Positions 9,567-18,245 of a DNA stretch of 64,000 nt are shown here, in pieces (position 1 is the first letter of the stretch; each line of letters starts with the position of its first letter). Under the pieces are notes generated by a model. The model did not search any database. It saw nothing but the letters and a program-made list of their open reading frames with translations, and was not told the DNA's origin. Location: assembly GCA_024233395.1 (NCBI GenBank), contig JACKPR010000004.1, positions 124,001-188,000 of the forward strand, read 5' to 3'. This stretch comes from Chlamydiales bacterium. GTDB lineage: Bacteria; Chlamydiota; Chlamydiia; Chlamydiales; Simkaniaceae. The position numbers and the translations under genes are program-made.

Positions 9567-10766
9567 ATGAAGCAATACAAATTAGGTTTTATTCTTGGAA
9601 TCGCTTCATCACTTTTTGCGGCAACATCATTTGCTTATGTAGATATGGATGACCGTCTTGATATTCTTGAAAAAGATATGCAAGAAATTTCAGCACGAAA
9701 TCCCCAAAATTCCCTAGGCGCTAGTTTCACAACTTCACGTTTTAATACTGTCGGAAATAATTGGTATACCACTTTAAGTCTTATTTATTGGCATCCTAAA
9801 ATGGGTGGAACCGAATATGCTTATACAAACACAATCGATAGTATTGACATTTCCATTAGTCGCCCATTCACGATTTCGATTCAAAGACCAGACCCTCCTC
9901 ACGGATCGGTTAAAGAAAATGATTTTGGCTGGGATATGGGGTTAAAGGTTGGCTTAGGTTATAAAACCCCTCATGATAGTTGGGATGTTTATGCACGTTA
10001 TACCTGGTTAAATGCTGAGGAAACAAAAACAAATCGTAAAGATCCTCCTAGTATTTTTATCTCATTAAAAAGTCTTGCTGCTCTTATTTCTGGCCATGTA
10101 AAATCTAGTGCTACGATTGACTATAATAATATCGACCTTGAGCTCGCTCGTGCTTACTTTATCAGCCCGCGACTTTCTGTCCGCCCTCATATCGACTTGA
10201 AAACAACATGGCTAAACTTAAAGCAGAATGTTACTTATACTTACTCAACATATCGAGCGACCCCTTTATCTGGGCTCGACTTCAAGGTCTATCATGACTG
10301 CAAACTAAGGGGATTTGGTCCTCGTGTTGGAATCGATGGAAAACTTTTTCTTGGATATGGATTTAGTCTCCATGGAGAATTAGCAGGATCGATTCTTTAT
10401 AGTTACTTCAAAACACGTCACAAAGAAAACTGGCCTCTTATTCAAAGAAGCCCAACAGTTACTGTAGGCGGAAAATACTATTCGATGAAAGATCGTTTCC
10501 ATCTTTTTACCCCATTTGCTCAAATGTTTATGGGACTTGGATGGGATACTTTCTTGAATAACGATCATCAACATCTCTCCTTAAAAGGAGGGTATGAGAT
10601 CCAATATTATTGGAGAGCCAATCAAATGTCTAATGTTGATCAAGCTTTATCCTATTCAATATCAGGAAGTGGATTTCGAGCTGGCGGCGCTAGAACAAAT
10701 ACTCAAAAACTTTCTGAAGACTTAATGTTTTATGGAATCACAGGCGAGGTTCGCCTCGACTTTTAA
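9567..10766 (+). CDS. MOMP-like outer-membrane porin 1 of tandem array
   Basis: Predicted outer-membrane beta-barrel of the Legionella-OMP/MOMP-like type (Lpg1974 family). 399 residues: a signal peptide about 1-22 ending ATSFA, a short heptad stretch (DDRLDILEKDMQEISARNP, about 27-45), then barrel strands with the family landmarks FGWDMGLKVGLGYKTPHDSW, NNIDLELARAYF and a C-terminal YGITGEVRLDF ending in Phe, as barrel proteins do for BAM recognition. The mature part is almost free of cysteine, unlike the disulphide-linked MOMP of Chlamydiaceae. First of four tandem paralogues; a promoter is likely just upstream, and the next gene follows after 20 bases. Pore activity is inferred from family. 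Confidence 0.85.
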   Translation: MKQYKLGFILGIASSLFAATSFAYVDMDDRLDILEKDMQEISARNPQNSLGASFTTSRFNTVGNNWYTTLSLIYWHPKMGGTEYAYTNTIDSIDISISRPFTISIQRPDPPHGSVKENDFGWDMGLKVGLGYKTPHDSWDVYARYTWLNAEETKTNRKDPPSIFISLKSLAALISGHVKSSATIDYNNIDLELARAYFISPRLSVRPHIDLKTTWLNLKQNVTYTYSTYRATPLSGLDFKVYHDCKLRGFGPRVGIDGKLFLGYGFSLHGELAGSILYSYFKTRHKENWPLIQRSPTVTVGGKYYSMKDRFHLFTPFAQMFMGLGWDTFLNNDHQHLSLKGGYEIQYYWRANQMSNVDQALSYSISGSGFRAGGARTNTQKLSEDLMFYGITGEVRLDF

Positions 10767-10786
10767 AGGAGAAGGTAAAAGTAACG

Positions 10787-11956
10787 ATGAAAAAAATATC
10801 TCTTTTGGTGGGGGGGATCATTTTAACAATGACAACAGTATCCGCATATATGGATATGGATGATCGACTTGATGAACTAGAAACCCAAATGAAGGAGATT
10901 TCTGCGCGAAACCCTGAAGAAACATTAGGGGCAAATTTTGTTGGAGCGCGTCCTGAAATTGAAGGGACAAATTTCTATACAACATTTGACATTACTTATT
11001 GGCACATGAAAACTGGTGGAACTGAATTCGCCATTACTAATAACGCTTATGACCCTGGCATTCCTCTTCCTGTTTTGATCGTTCTCCATCCTGGAGGTGA
11101 TGTTAAAGAAAATGACTTTGGCTGGGATATCGGTCTAAAAACTGGGTTAGGATATAAAACCCCTCATGATAAATGGGATGTCTTTGCTCGTTATACTTGG
11201 CTAAAATCCAATGACATCAAATCTCTCCAAAAAAATGCTCCAGCAGTCCTTATTGGACTTCGAAGTTTTTTACCCGTTCTTGCAAAAAGAGCAAAATCTC
11301 ATGTAGATACCCATTATAACAATATCGATTTAGAGCTTGCTAGAAGCTACTTTGTGAGCCAACATTTCTCCGTTCGTCCCCATTTTGATGTCAAATCAAC
11401 ATGGTTGAACATCAGGCAAAATATTTCTTATACTTTTTCAGAGGCTTTTCTTGTAGCTCTTGCAGGAGATTATGATGAAAAAATCAGTAGTTCTTCAAAA
11501 TTTTGGGGAATCGGTCCTCGTGCGGGAATTGATGGAAAACTCTTTATTGGAGATGGATTCAACTTATTTGGAGAACTTGCCGGCTCTATTCTTTATGGAC
11601 GTTTTAAAGAGACTCACAAAGAAAAATTTCCTGTAGGCATTATCAATGCTCTTAGTGGAACGGTTTTTTCTCTTCGAGATCATTACCATCGATTCATTCC
11701 CTTTGTTCAAATGCAAATGGGTCTTGAATGGGGAACTTACCTGAATGACAGAAGACAACATTTGGATTTTAAGGTCGGTTATGAAGTCCAATATTATTGG
11801 AGAGTGAATCAAATTATTCAAACCAACGAATTCCTTAATACCACTATACAAAACATTCAAAATCAATTTGTTAGTGGAGCGCGACACTTTTTTGAAAAAA
11901 ACTCAGAAGATGTCATGTTCTATGGTATTACTGGAGAGGTTCGCCTCGATTTTTAA
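10787..11956 (+). CDS. MOMP-like outer-membrane porin 2 of tandem array
   Basis: 389 residues, same plan as its neighbour: signal peptide about 1-20 (TVSA), heptad region LDELETQMKEISARNPEE, barrel with FGWDIGLKTGLGYKTPHDKW, NNIDLELARSYF and terminal YGITGEVRLDF. No cysteine is seen in the mature protein. Loop regions (for example about residues 82-105 and 225-245) differ strongly from the paralogues while strands are conserved, as expected if exposed loops diversify. AAGGAGAAGG lies upstream of the ATG. It is 20 bases from porin 1 and 17 from porin 3, so probably one transcript. Confidence 0.85.
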   Translation: MKKISLLVGGIILTMTTVSAYMDMDDRLDELETQMKEISARNPEETLGANFVGARPEIEGTNFYTTFDITYWHMKTGGTEFAITNNAYDPGIPLPVLIVLHPGGDVKENDFGWDIGLKTGLGYKTPHDKWDVFARYTWLKSNDIKSLQKNAPAVLIGLRSFLPVLAKRAKSHVDTHYNNIDLELARSYFVSQHFSVRPHFDVKSTWLNIRQNISYTFSEAFLVALAGDYDEKISSSSKFWGIGPRAGIDGKLFIGDGFNLFGELAGSILYGRFKETHKEKFPVGIINALSGTVFSLRDHYHRFIPFVQMQMGLEWGTYLNDRRQHLDFKVGYEVQYYWRVNQIIQTNEFLNTTIQNIQNQFVSGARHFFEKNSEDVMFYGITGEVRLDF

Positions 11957-11973
11957 TCAAAGGATGATAAAGG

Positions 11974-13140
11974 ATGAAATTTTCTAAAATATTCCCACTA
12001 TTATTAGCCGCTTCATCAGCTTTTTCTTATGTCGATACAAGCGAACGTCTCGACACTTTAGAAAAAGAGATGAAGGAGATCTCTGCTGTTAACCCTCAAG
12101 ATACTTTAGGTGCAGGTTTCACAGCTTCAAGACCAAATACTGTTGGAAATCATTGGTTTATTACTTTTGATCTCCTTTATTGGCATCCAAAGCTAGGAGG
12201 AACGGAATACGCAATTTCTACAAATCCCGATTTATACATAACCCCGGGTGGAAATCAACGTTTTCTCTTACTTCAACACGAAGGTGCTATTAAAGAAAAT
12301 GATTTTAGTTGGGATTTTGGACTCAAAGCAGGCATTGGATATAAAACTCCCTATGATAGCTGGGATGTTTATGCCCGCTATACTTGGTTCGATTCGAATA
12401 GTTCATCCTCTTGTTATAAATTGCCTCCTGCAACAATATTTACCCTAAGGTCTGTAGAAGGGACTGCAGCAAAGTGGGCAAAATCGCATGTTGACATTTC
12501 CTATGATACTATTGAATTGCAGCTTGCCCGGAGCTATTTTCTCAGTAGTCGCTTGTCGGTTCGTCCCCACCTTGCTTTAAAAACAGCTTGGATCAGCTTA
12601 GCTCAAAACATCACTTATAACCGATCTGACCTTCCGCGTGTTCGTCCTGAGCTCGTCGATTTAGATCGAAAAATCAAAGACTCTTCTAAAATGCGGGGTT
12701 ATGGTCCCCAGGCTGGAGTGAATGGGAATCTCTATATTGGAAACGGATTTAGTCTGATCGGTGAATTATCAGGTTCGATTCTTTATAGTTATTTTAGAGT
12801 CCGCCATAAAGAAACCCATCCTCTCATAATTGAAGGTGATTTTGTTCAAGGTGGAACAATCTTTAACATTAAAGAAAAACAACACAGATTTATTCCCTAT
12901 GTTCAAATGCTAATGGGTCTGACTTGGAGCACCTATCTTAATAATGATAAACAACACCTTTCTTTAAAGGGAGGTTATGAAGTGCAATATTTCTGGAGAG
13001 TCAATCAAATGATGAAAACAGAATCTAGAATTGCTTTTCCTTTCTCTGAAGACCAACGCGCATTGAGACATTATTTCGACACAATCACAGAAGATTTAAT
13101 GTTTTATGGAATTACAGGTGAAGTCCGTCTTGATTTTTAA
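11974..13140 (+). CDS. MOMP-like outer-membrane porin 3 of tandem array
   Basis: 388 residues. Signal peptide about 1-18 (ASSAFS), heptad stretch LDTLEKEMKEISAVNPQD, barrel landmarks FSWDFGLKAGIGYKTPYDSW, DTIELQLARSYF and the C-terminal YGITGEVRLDF. One cysteine in a loop. A Shine-Dalgarno-like AAAGGATG directly precedes the ATG. Followed by a 166-base gap with its own likely promoter for porin 4, so this may end the first transcript, although I see no terminator hairpin there. Confidence 0.85.
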   Translation: MKFSKIFPLLLAASSAFSYVDTSERLDTLEKEMKEISAVNPQDTLGAGFTASRPNTVGNHWFITFDLLYWHPKLGGTEYAISTNPDLYITPGGNQRFLLLQHEGAIKENDFSWDFGLKAGIGYKTPYDSWDVYARYTWFDSNSSSSCYKLPPATIFTLRSVEGTAAKWAKSHVDISYDTIELQLARSYFLSSRLSVRPHLALKTAWISLAQNITYNRSDLPRVRPELVDLDRKIKDSSKMRGYGPQAGVNGNLYIGNGFSLIGELSGSILYSYFRVRHKETHPLIIEGDFVQGGTIFNIKEKQHRFIPYVQMLMGLTWSTYLNNDKQHLSLKGGYEVQYFWRVNQMMKTESRIAFPFSEDQRALRHYFDTITEDLMFYGITGEVRLDF

Positions 13141-13205
13141 GGCATAGGATTTTTCGAATTAAATGAAGCTTAGATTTTATCAATCAAGTTTTTTTGTAAG
13201 AAAAC

Positions 13206-13234
13206 TTGACTTATAGTTTTAAATTAGCTTTAAA
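13206..13234 (+). promoter_or_regulatory. putative sigma70 promoter for porin 4
   Basis: TTGACT at 13206-13211, 17-base spacer, TTTAAA at 13229-13234, about 70 bases before the porin 4 ATG. The -35 match is good, the -10 match is weak. It would allow porin 4 to be regulated separately from porins 1-3. Confidence 0.4.
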
Positions 13235-13306
13235 GAAATTAATAGTGAATTTTTTAAACAATATGTTGGTTCACTGAAGCATTAATTGAATTTATCTGGA
13301 GTTTTT

Positions 13307-14604
13307 ATGAAAACCCATCTTTCAAAACTTGCCCTTGGAGCTGCCTCCATGCTCCTGGCAACATCTGCTATAGCATATCAAGATCTTGATGATCGATTGG
13401 ATGCTCTAGAAAAAGAAATGCAAGAAATTTCAGCCCGAAACCCTCAAGGGACCGTCGGTGCTGGTTTTAGAACTGCTCGCCCAGATACAGTTGGAAACAA
13501 CTGGTTCATCTTTGCAGATGTCCTTTATTGGCATCCTAAAATGGGCGGAACAGAGTATGCTATTAGCTATAATACAGCTGACTTCATATCTCTTCCCCCT
13601 CTTATTAACAATGCAGCTCTATCCCATAGACCTAGTGGTGACTATAAGGAAAATGATTTTGGCTGGGATTTTGGATTAAAACTGGGTGTTGGATATAAAA
13701 CTCCTCATGATAGCTGGGATGTCCTAGGTCGTTATACTTGGTTTCAATCCCACAGCACAAGTCAATCGCGAAAAGATTTTCCCGCTGCGATTATCCCATT
13801 AAAACTATCTACAGGGCTTACCCCAGGTTTTAGTGCTGTCAATCAAGCAAAATCAACGGTTGATATTGGCTATAACAATATTGATTTAGAGCTCGCTCGA
13901 AATTATTTTATTAGCAAAGATTTTGCGGTGAGACCTCATCTTAGCTTTAAAGCATCATGGATCGATCTCAAGCAAAAGTCCATTATGTTCAAACACATAA
14001 TCCAGACTTAACCGCCTTGATTTTTGAATTTGAAAGTCCTGATTTTAAAGCAGATATTAAATCAAACTTATGGGGTGTTGGACCAAGAATGGGACTAGAT
14101 ACCCGATACTTTCTTGGAAATAATGTAAATTTCTTCGCTGATTTTGCTACAGCCATTCTCTATGGTCATTTCAAAACAAGTGAAAAGGATTATGTTCCTA
14201 ATGCTGTCCCTGGAGGAGCTCTTCCACCCGATATTGCTCAGCAACTTCAAGAACTCTTTGATTTCACCCTCTCTGCACCCAATCGTAAATTAAAGCATGA
14301 TTTCCACCAATTTGTTCCTTTTGCTCAAATGCAACTAGGACTTGAATGGAATAAGTATTTGAATAACAAGAAACAACATCTCCGACTAAAAGCTGGATAT
14401 GAAGTGCAATACTACTGGAGAGCTAATCAGATGGGAGATTTAGGAGATCGCACCGATGTCCTAGCTATTACAGGCCTTTCATTCGATCCTCAAAACAATC
14501 AGCTTTCTGTTTCTGGGGTTACTCGAGGACGCCACCAGAATAACCACACAAGTAAAGACTTGATGTTCTATGGAATCACTGCAGAGGCACGCCTCGACTT
14601 CTAA
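13307..14604 (+). CDS. MOMP-like outer-membrane porin 4, single-base frameshift
   Basis: Same family as the three genes before it: signal peptide about 1-24 (ATSAIA), LDALEKEMQEISARNPQG, FGWDFGLKLGVGYKTPHDSW, NNIDLELARNYF. The first frame ends at 14011; the rest of the barrel (SNLWGVGPRMGLDTRYF and the terminal YGITAEARLDF) is in the next frame down. One A missing from the run at 13974-13977 restores WIDLKQKVHYVQTHN and a protein of about 432 residues, the longest of the four. I start at the ATG 13307 because GGAG sits 5 bases upstream; the upstream TTG at 13286 has no ribosome site. Probably intact in the organism. Confidence 0.8.
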
Positions 14605-14621
14605 AAGAAGCATCATTGAAA

Positions 14622-14659
14622 TAAAAAAAACCCAGATCCTAAAGACCTGGGTTTTTTTT
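14622..14659. terminator. bidirectional terminator between porin 4 and cydB
   Basis: A-run, AACCCAGATC (14629-14638), five-base loop, GACCTGGGTT (14644-14653), T-run. One mismatch in a 10-bp stem. The flanking A and T tracts let it serve both convergent transcripts. Confidence 0.8.
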
Positions 14660-14685
14660 ATGTCTAAAGAAACATCTACCCTAAG

Positions 14686-15711
14686 CTAGTAACTCGCTTC
14701 ATCGAGTTTGACTTTTCCTCGAAAGATTCTATAAATCCAATAGCCATAAGCAAGAACAAGAGGAACACCAATCACTGCAACGATAAGAACCACTTTCATC
14801 GTTTCAATCGTTGCTCCACTATTAAAGAGGGTGAGGCTATAAATTCCATCATTAATGGATGAACGAACCATATAAGGATAAGTCCCTAATCCAAAAAGAC
14901 CTATCAAAAAGGCAATGCTCAAACATGAAAAAATAAAAGCTGTCCCGTCTTTTTTTCTATGAACAAAGAAAGGAACACAGACAATCGTAAGAAGGGTTAA
15001 AACACCTACCCCAAAAAGATAGGGAAATCTTTTCATGAGATCAATCATGTGAGATTTATAGACAAGAGTCACAAAGGTTGTTACAAGATAAAAAGCGATG
15101 AAAATAATGATGGATGGATTGACCCATCTGCGTACACGCTCATGCATCTCCCCCTCGGTTTTCATCAACATATAAATCGCTCCATGCATCACAAAAACAG
15201 CAATCCCCAAAAGTCCCACTAAAATGGTATAAGGTGTGAAAAAGCCCCAAAAAGAACCTAAGAACTCCCCTTGATGGTCAATAGGAATCCCTACAATTAA
15301 ATTTCCAAGAATCAGTCCAATAGTAAAAGCAATCACATAAGAACCGATTGAAAACATCCAGTCCCAAAAACAGCGCCATTTGACTGATTCCTGTTTCGAT
15401 CGAAATTCGATCGATACCGCTCGAATCATTAGCCCCGCTATCAAAACCATGATCAAACCATAAAAGGCTGAACAGATCGATGCATAGACAGGAGGAAAGC
15501 CTACAAACATTCCCCCAAAAACAATAATCAACCAGACTTCATTTCCATCCCAGACAGGACCTATCGCGTTAAGCATTAAACGCCTTTGGTTGTCACCCTT
15601 TGCAAAAGGATGCAAACATCCCACTCCTAAATCAAAGCCATCAAGAACCGTATATAAAACGACACTAACGCCAATAATTAGATACCAAATGAATTGAAAG
15701 ATTTCTTCCAT
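14686..15711 (-). CDS. cydB: cytochrome bd ubiquinol oxidase subunit II
   Basis: Subunit II of the high-affinity bd-type terminal oxidase, which reduces oxygen with quinol electrons. 341 residues, about eight to nine transmembrane helices. The N-terminus IGVSVVLYTVLDGFDLGVG and the following NAIGPVWDGNEVWLI are signatures of CydB. Starts 1 base after cydA ends, so co-translated with it. Ends at a shared bidirectional terminator. Confidence 0.95.
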   Translation of the reverse strand: MEEIFQFIWYLIIGVSVVLYTVLDGFDLGVGCLHPFAKGDNQRRLMLNAIGPVWDGNEVWLIIVFGGMFVGFPPVYASICSAFYGLIMVLIAGLMIRAVSIEFRSKQESVKWRCFWDWMFSIGSYVIAFTIGLILGNLIVGIPIDHQGEFLGSFWGFFTPYTILVGLLGIAVFVMHGAIYMLMKTEGEMHERVRRWVNPSIIIFIAFYLVTTFVTLVYKSHMIDLMKRFPYLFGVGVLTLLTIVCVPFFVHRKKDGTAFIFSCLSIAFLIGLFGLGTYPYMVRSSINDGIYSLTLFNSGATIETMKVVLIVAVIGVPLVLAYGYWIYRIFRGKVKLDEASY

Positions 15712-15712
15712 C

Positions 15713-17083
15713 TTACGACACTCCTACTTGATAAGGATCGGTATAAACTGCATCCCCAACTTCTCTTTCTTCCTCAGGACCAGCTTTGATTTTCCTATTG
15801 AGAAGGAAAATAAAGAGGATAAAAAGGAAAATATAAATAACACTAAACATAATTAAAGAACCAATGACTTGTCCGACGTCCAAGCCCCTAGTGACACCTT
15901 CACTTGTCCGAAGAACATTGTAAACAACCCAAGGTTGTCTTCCTATTTCAGCAGTAAACCATCCCGCCTCATTGGCAATGAAAGGGAATACTACCGATAA
16001 GACAAGGTATCGGTTCAACCATCTACTTTTTTCGAGCTTTTTTCTTTTCCACAGGAAAAACCCTAGAAGAGCAGCTAAAAACATTCCAATCCACATATAA
16101 ATCATGAGGTGGTAGAACTGAAAAACCGAATTCACCATAGGCCAATCCCCTTGATCAAAGTGATCAAGACCAGTCACCGGAGCTTCAGTACTCCTGTTCA
16201 CTAAAAAGCTTAATAGACCAGGGATTTGAACCGCATGAACCGATTGATTTGCTGTATCGACCCATCCGATCAAGTTCATTGCAGCATTCGACTCCGTTTG
16301 AAAAATCCCTTCCATAGCGGCTAGTTTTGCAGGTTGATATTTTGCGACCCCTCGTGCGGTGCTATCTGCAGACACCAATTGTAAAAGAGTCATTATAATT
16401 GCTACAATCAGTCCTATTTTCATACTTAATCTTGCAAAATCTTCGTGGCGCTTTTTCAAAAAATAGTAGGCAGAAACGCTGATGACCATAAAGGCACCTG
16501 TCAGCCAACAACCAATCAAAACGTGGGTGAGTCGATCTAGGAAAGAAGGATTGAAAATCATTCCCCAAAAATCGGTAAGAATTGCACGTGCTTCATCCCC
16601 AGTTCCAACAACCTCATATCCCGTCGGCGTTTGCATCCATGAGTTTGCAGCAACAATCCAAGTCGCACTAAAATGGGCTCCAAATGCTACACAAATCGTT
16701 GAAAAATAATGAACTGCAGGTTTTAGCCGATTCCATCCAAAAAGCATTAAGCCTATAAAACCAGCTTCTAGAAAAAAGGCAAAAACTCCTTCTGCAGCCA
16801 AGGCACTTCCAAAAACATTTCCCACAAAACGGGAAAAAAAGGACCAATTATTTCCAAAAGCAAAAAGTTGAACAAGTCCTGTCGCAACCCCAAGAGCAAA
16901 GCTCAAAGAGAAAATCCGTGTCCAAAAGATTGTTAACTTTCGATGACGGGGATCCTTTGTTTTCATGTAAATCCCTTCCATGACAACTATCATCAAGCTC
17001 AATCCAATGCTTAATGGAGGAAACAAATAATGAAAGCCTGCTGTAAGAGCAAACTGTATTCTAGAAAGCACTGTTACATCCAT
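15713..17083 (-). CDS. cydA: cytochrome bd ubiquinol oxidase subunit I
   Basis: Haem-bearing subunit I of bd oxidase. 456 residues, so the short-Q-loop form rather than the 520-residue enterobacterial form. N-terminus LSRIQFALTAGFHYLFPPLS carries the His ligand near residue 18; FALGVATGLVQLFAFGNNW and AAEGVFAFFLEAGFIG are conserved, and GRQPWVVYNVLRTSEGV lies near residue 395. AGGAAAGG precedes the ATG. It heads the cydAB operon. In chlamydiae cydAB lies beside the c-di-AMP cyclase gene, as here. Confidence 0.95.
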   Translation of the reverse strand: MDVTVLSRIQFALTAGFHYLFPPLSIGLSLMIVVMEGIYMKTKDPRHRKLTIFWTRIFSLSFALGVATGLVQLFAFGNNWSFFSRFVGNVFGSALAAEGVFAFFLEAGFIGLMLFGWNRLKPAVHYFSTICVAFGAHFSATWIVAANSWMQTPTGYEVVGTGDEARAILTDFWGMIFNPSFLDRLTHVLIGCWLTGAFMVISVSAYYFLKKRHEDFARLSMKIGLIVAIIMTLLQLVSADSTARGVAKYQPAKLAAMEGIFQTESNAAMNLIGWVDTANQSVHAVQIPGLLSFLVNRSTEAPVTGLDHFDQGDWPMVNSVFQFYHLMIYMWIGMFLAALLGFFLWKRKKLEKSRWLNRYLVLSVVFPFIANEAGWFTAEIGRQPWVVYNVLRTSEGVTRGLDVGQVIGSLIMFSVIYIFLFILFIFLLNRKIKAGPEEEREVGDAVYTDPYQVGVS

Positions 17084-17450
17084 GAACCTTTCCTGTATTT
17101 AAAGAATTTATTGAATTTCTTCAGTTTTTGAACAGATTTTCTCTTTTCATTTTGAGCGCATTGTCTAAAAGACAAGGAAGTAAAATGAAAAGAGAAAAGA
17201 TGCCAAAAAGCGCGGAATAAAAAAGTAGATTTAAAGGATAGGCTCACAAGATCCTCTTTTGCAAAGAACTTACTACCAACCTATTTGTTTCAAATTTTAT
17301 TTGTCAATACTTGATCTTGCCGCTTTGATTTCTCAACGAGAGGTTTATACCCAAACAAGTTCAAAAGTTGGTTTTGGGTATAAGGCGAATTTTCATTTAA
17401 ATTTAATCATGCTTGCAAGCAACTCAAAAAAGCCTTAAAATAATAAAATT
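17084..17450. other. 367-base divergent intergenic region with two inverted repeats
   Basis: No coding frame recognised. It separates leftward cydA from rightward cdaA and must carry promoters for both. Two structures stand out. TTTTCTCTTTTCATTTT (17137-17153) pairs perfectly with 17182-17198, enclosing a smaller stem TTGTCT/AGACAA. TTATACCCAA (17345-17354) pairs with TTGGGTATAA (17374-17383). The first could be a cruciform, an operator or a remnant element. Confidence 0.5.
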
Positions 17451-18245
17451 ATGGAATTTTACTATTCAATTAGGCCCTTTATTGAGATCGCGATCATTGC
17501 GATAATGATCAATTATATCTTATCTCTCTTTTGGAATACCCGTTCCATGGACTTGATATTGGGTGTCCTCGCATTTTTACTAGTTTTTGCTGCTTCTTCT
17601 GTTTTCAACCTCCCAGTGTTACATAAGTCGTTACTTGATATATCAAGTGTTGCTGTCATAGCTATTCTGATCATCTTTCAACCAGAACTCCGCGTTGCCC
17701 TTTCAAAACTCAGCTTAAAAGGTAAGCGTTATAAAGAAATTACTGAATTTGATAAGTTCTTAGATCAACTAGCCTCATCGGTTTATCGTCTATCAGACAA
17801 GAAAACAGGGGCCCTTATCGCTTTAGAAAATGAAGATTCTCTCGATGAATTTGCATTGAAAGCTGTCATGCTGAATGCAAATTTTTCTTCAGAACTTTTA
17901 GAGTCCATTTTTGTGACAACAACTCCCCTTCATGATGGTGCAGTCATCATTCATGATCTCAAAATTGTTGCTGCCTCTGTGATTCTTCCTCTTTCAGAAG
18001 ACAGCCCACAGTTTGGAAGAATGGGTACACGTCATCGTGCAGGACTTGGGGTTAGTCAACTGACCGATGCTCTTTTAATCGTTGTTTCAGAAGAAACAGG
18101 TAAAGTTTCGATTGCAAGAGATGGCATTATGACAAGAGGGATTAAAATCGATCGCTTCAAAGGAGTGATTCGTAGTGTCTTTAATCCTCCCCTTAAAAAG
18201 ACACTTCAAAGTCGATTCAAATTCAAGGAGTGGCTAAGAAAATGA
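17451..18245 (+). CDS. cdaA: diadenylate cyclase CdaA/DacA
   Basis: Makes cyclic di-AMP from two ATP. 264 residues: three transmembrane helices in the first 80 residues, then the DAC domain with the catalytic TPLHDGAVIIHD (DGA motif, about 163-166) and GTRHRAGLG (RHR motif, about 194-202). Length and layout are those of the membrane-bound CdaA class. The stop overlaps the start of the YbbR-domain gene as ATGA, matching the widespread cdaA-cdaR pair. In chlamydiae c-di-AMP is known to be made by DacA and sensed by the host STING pathway. Confidence 0.92.
   Translation: MEFYYSIRPFIEIAIIAIMINYILSLFWNTRSMDLILGVLAFLLVFAASSVFNLPVLHKSLLDISSVAVIAILIIFQPELRVALSKLSLKGKRYKEITEFDKFLDQLASSVYRLSDKKTGALIALENEDSLDEFALKAVMLNANFSSELLESIFVTTTPLHDGAVIIHDLKIVAASVILPLSEDSPQFGRMGTRHRAGLGVSQLTDALLIVVSEETGKVSIARDGIMTRGIKIDRFKGVIRSVFNPPLKKTLQSRFKFKEWLRK

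Noticed and set aside
13307..14604. Phase variation of porin 4 by the A run
   Set aside because: The run has only four A, too short for typical slippage, and the same kind of indel affects core genes such as tpiA and dxs. Sequence error is the simpler cause.
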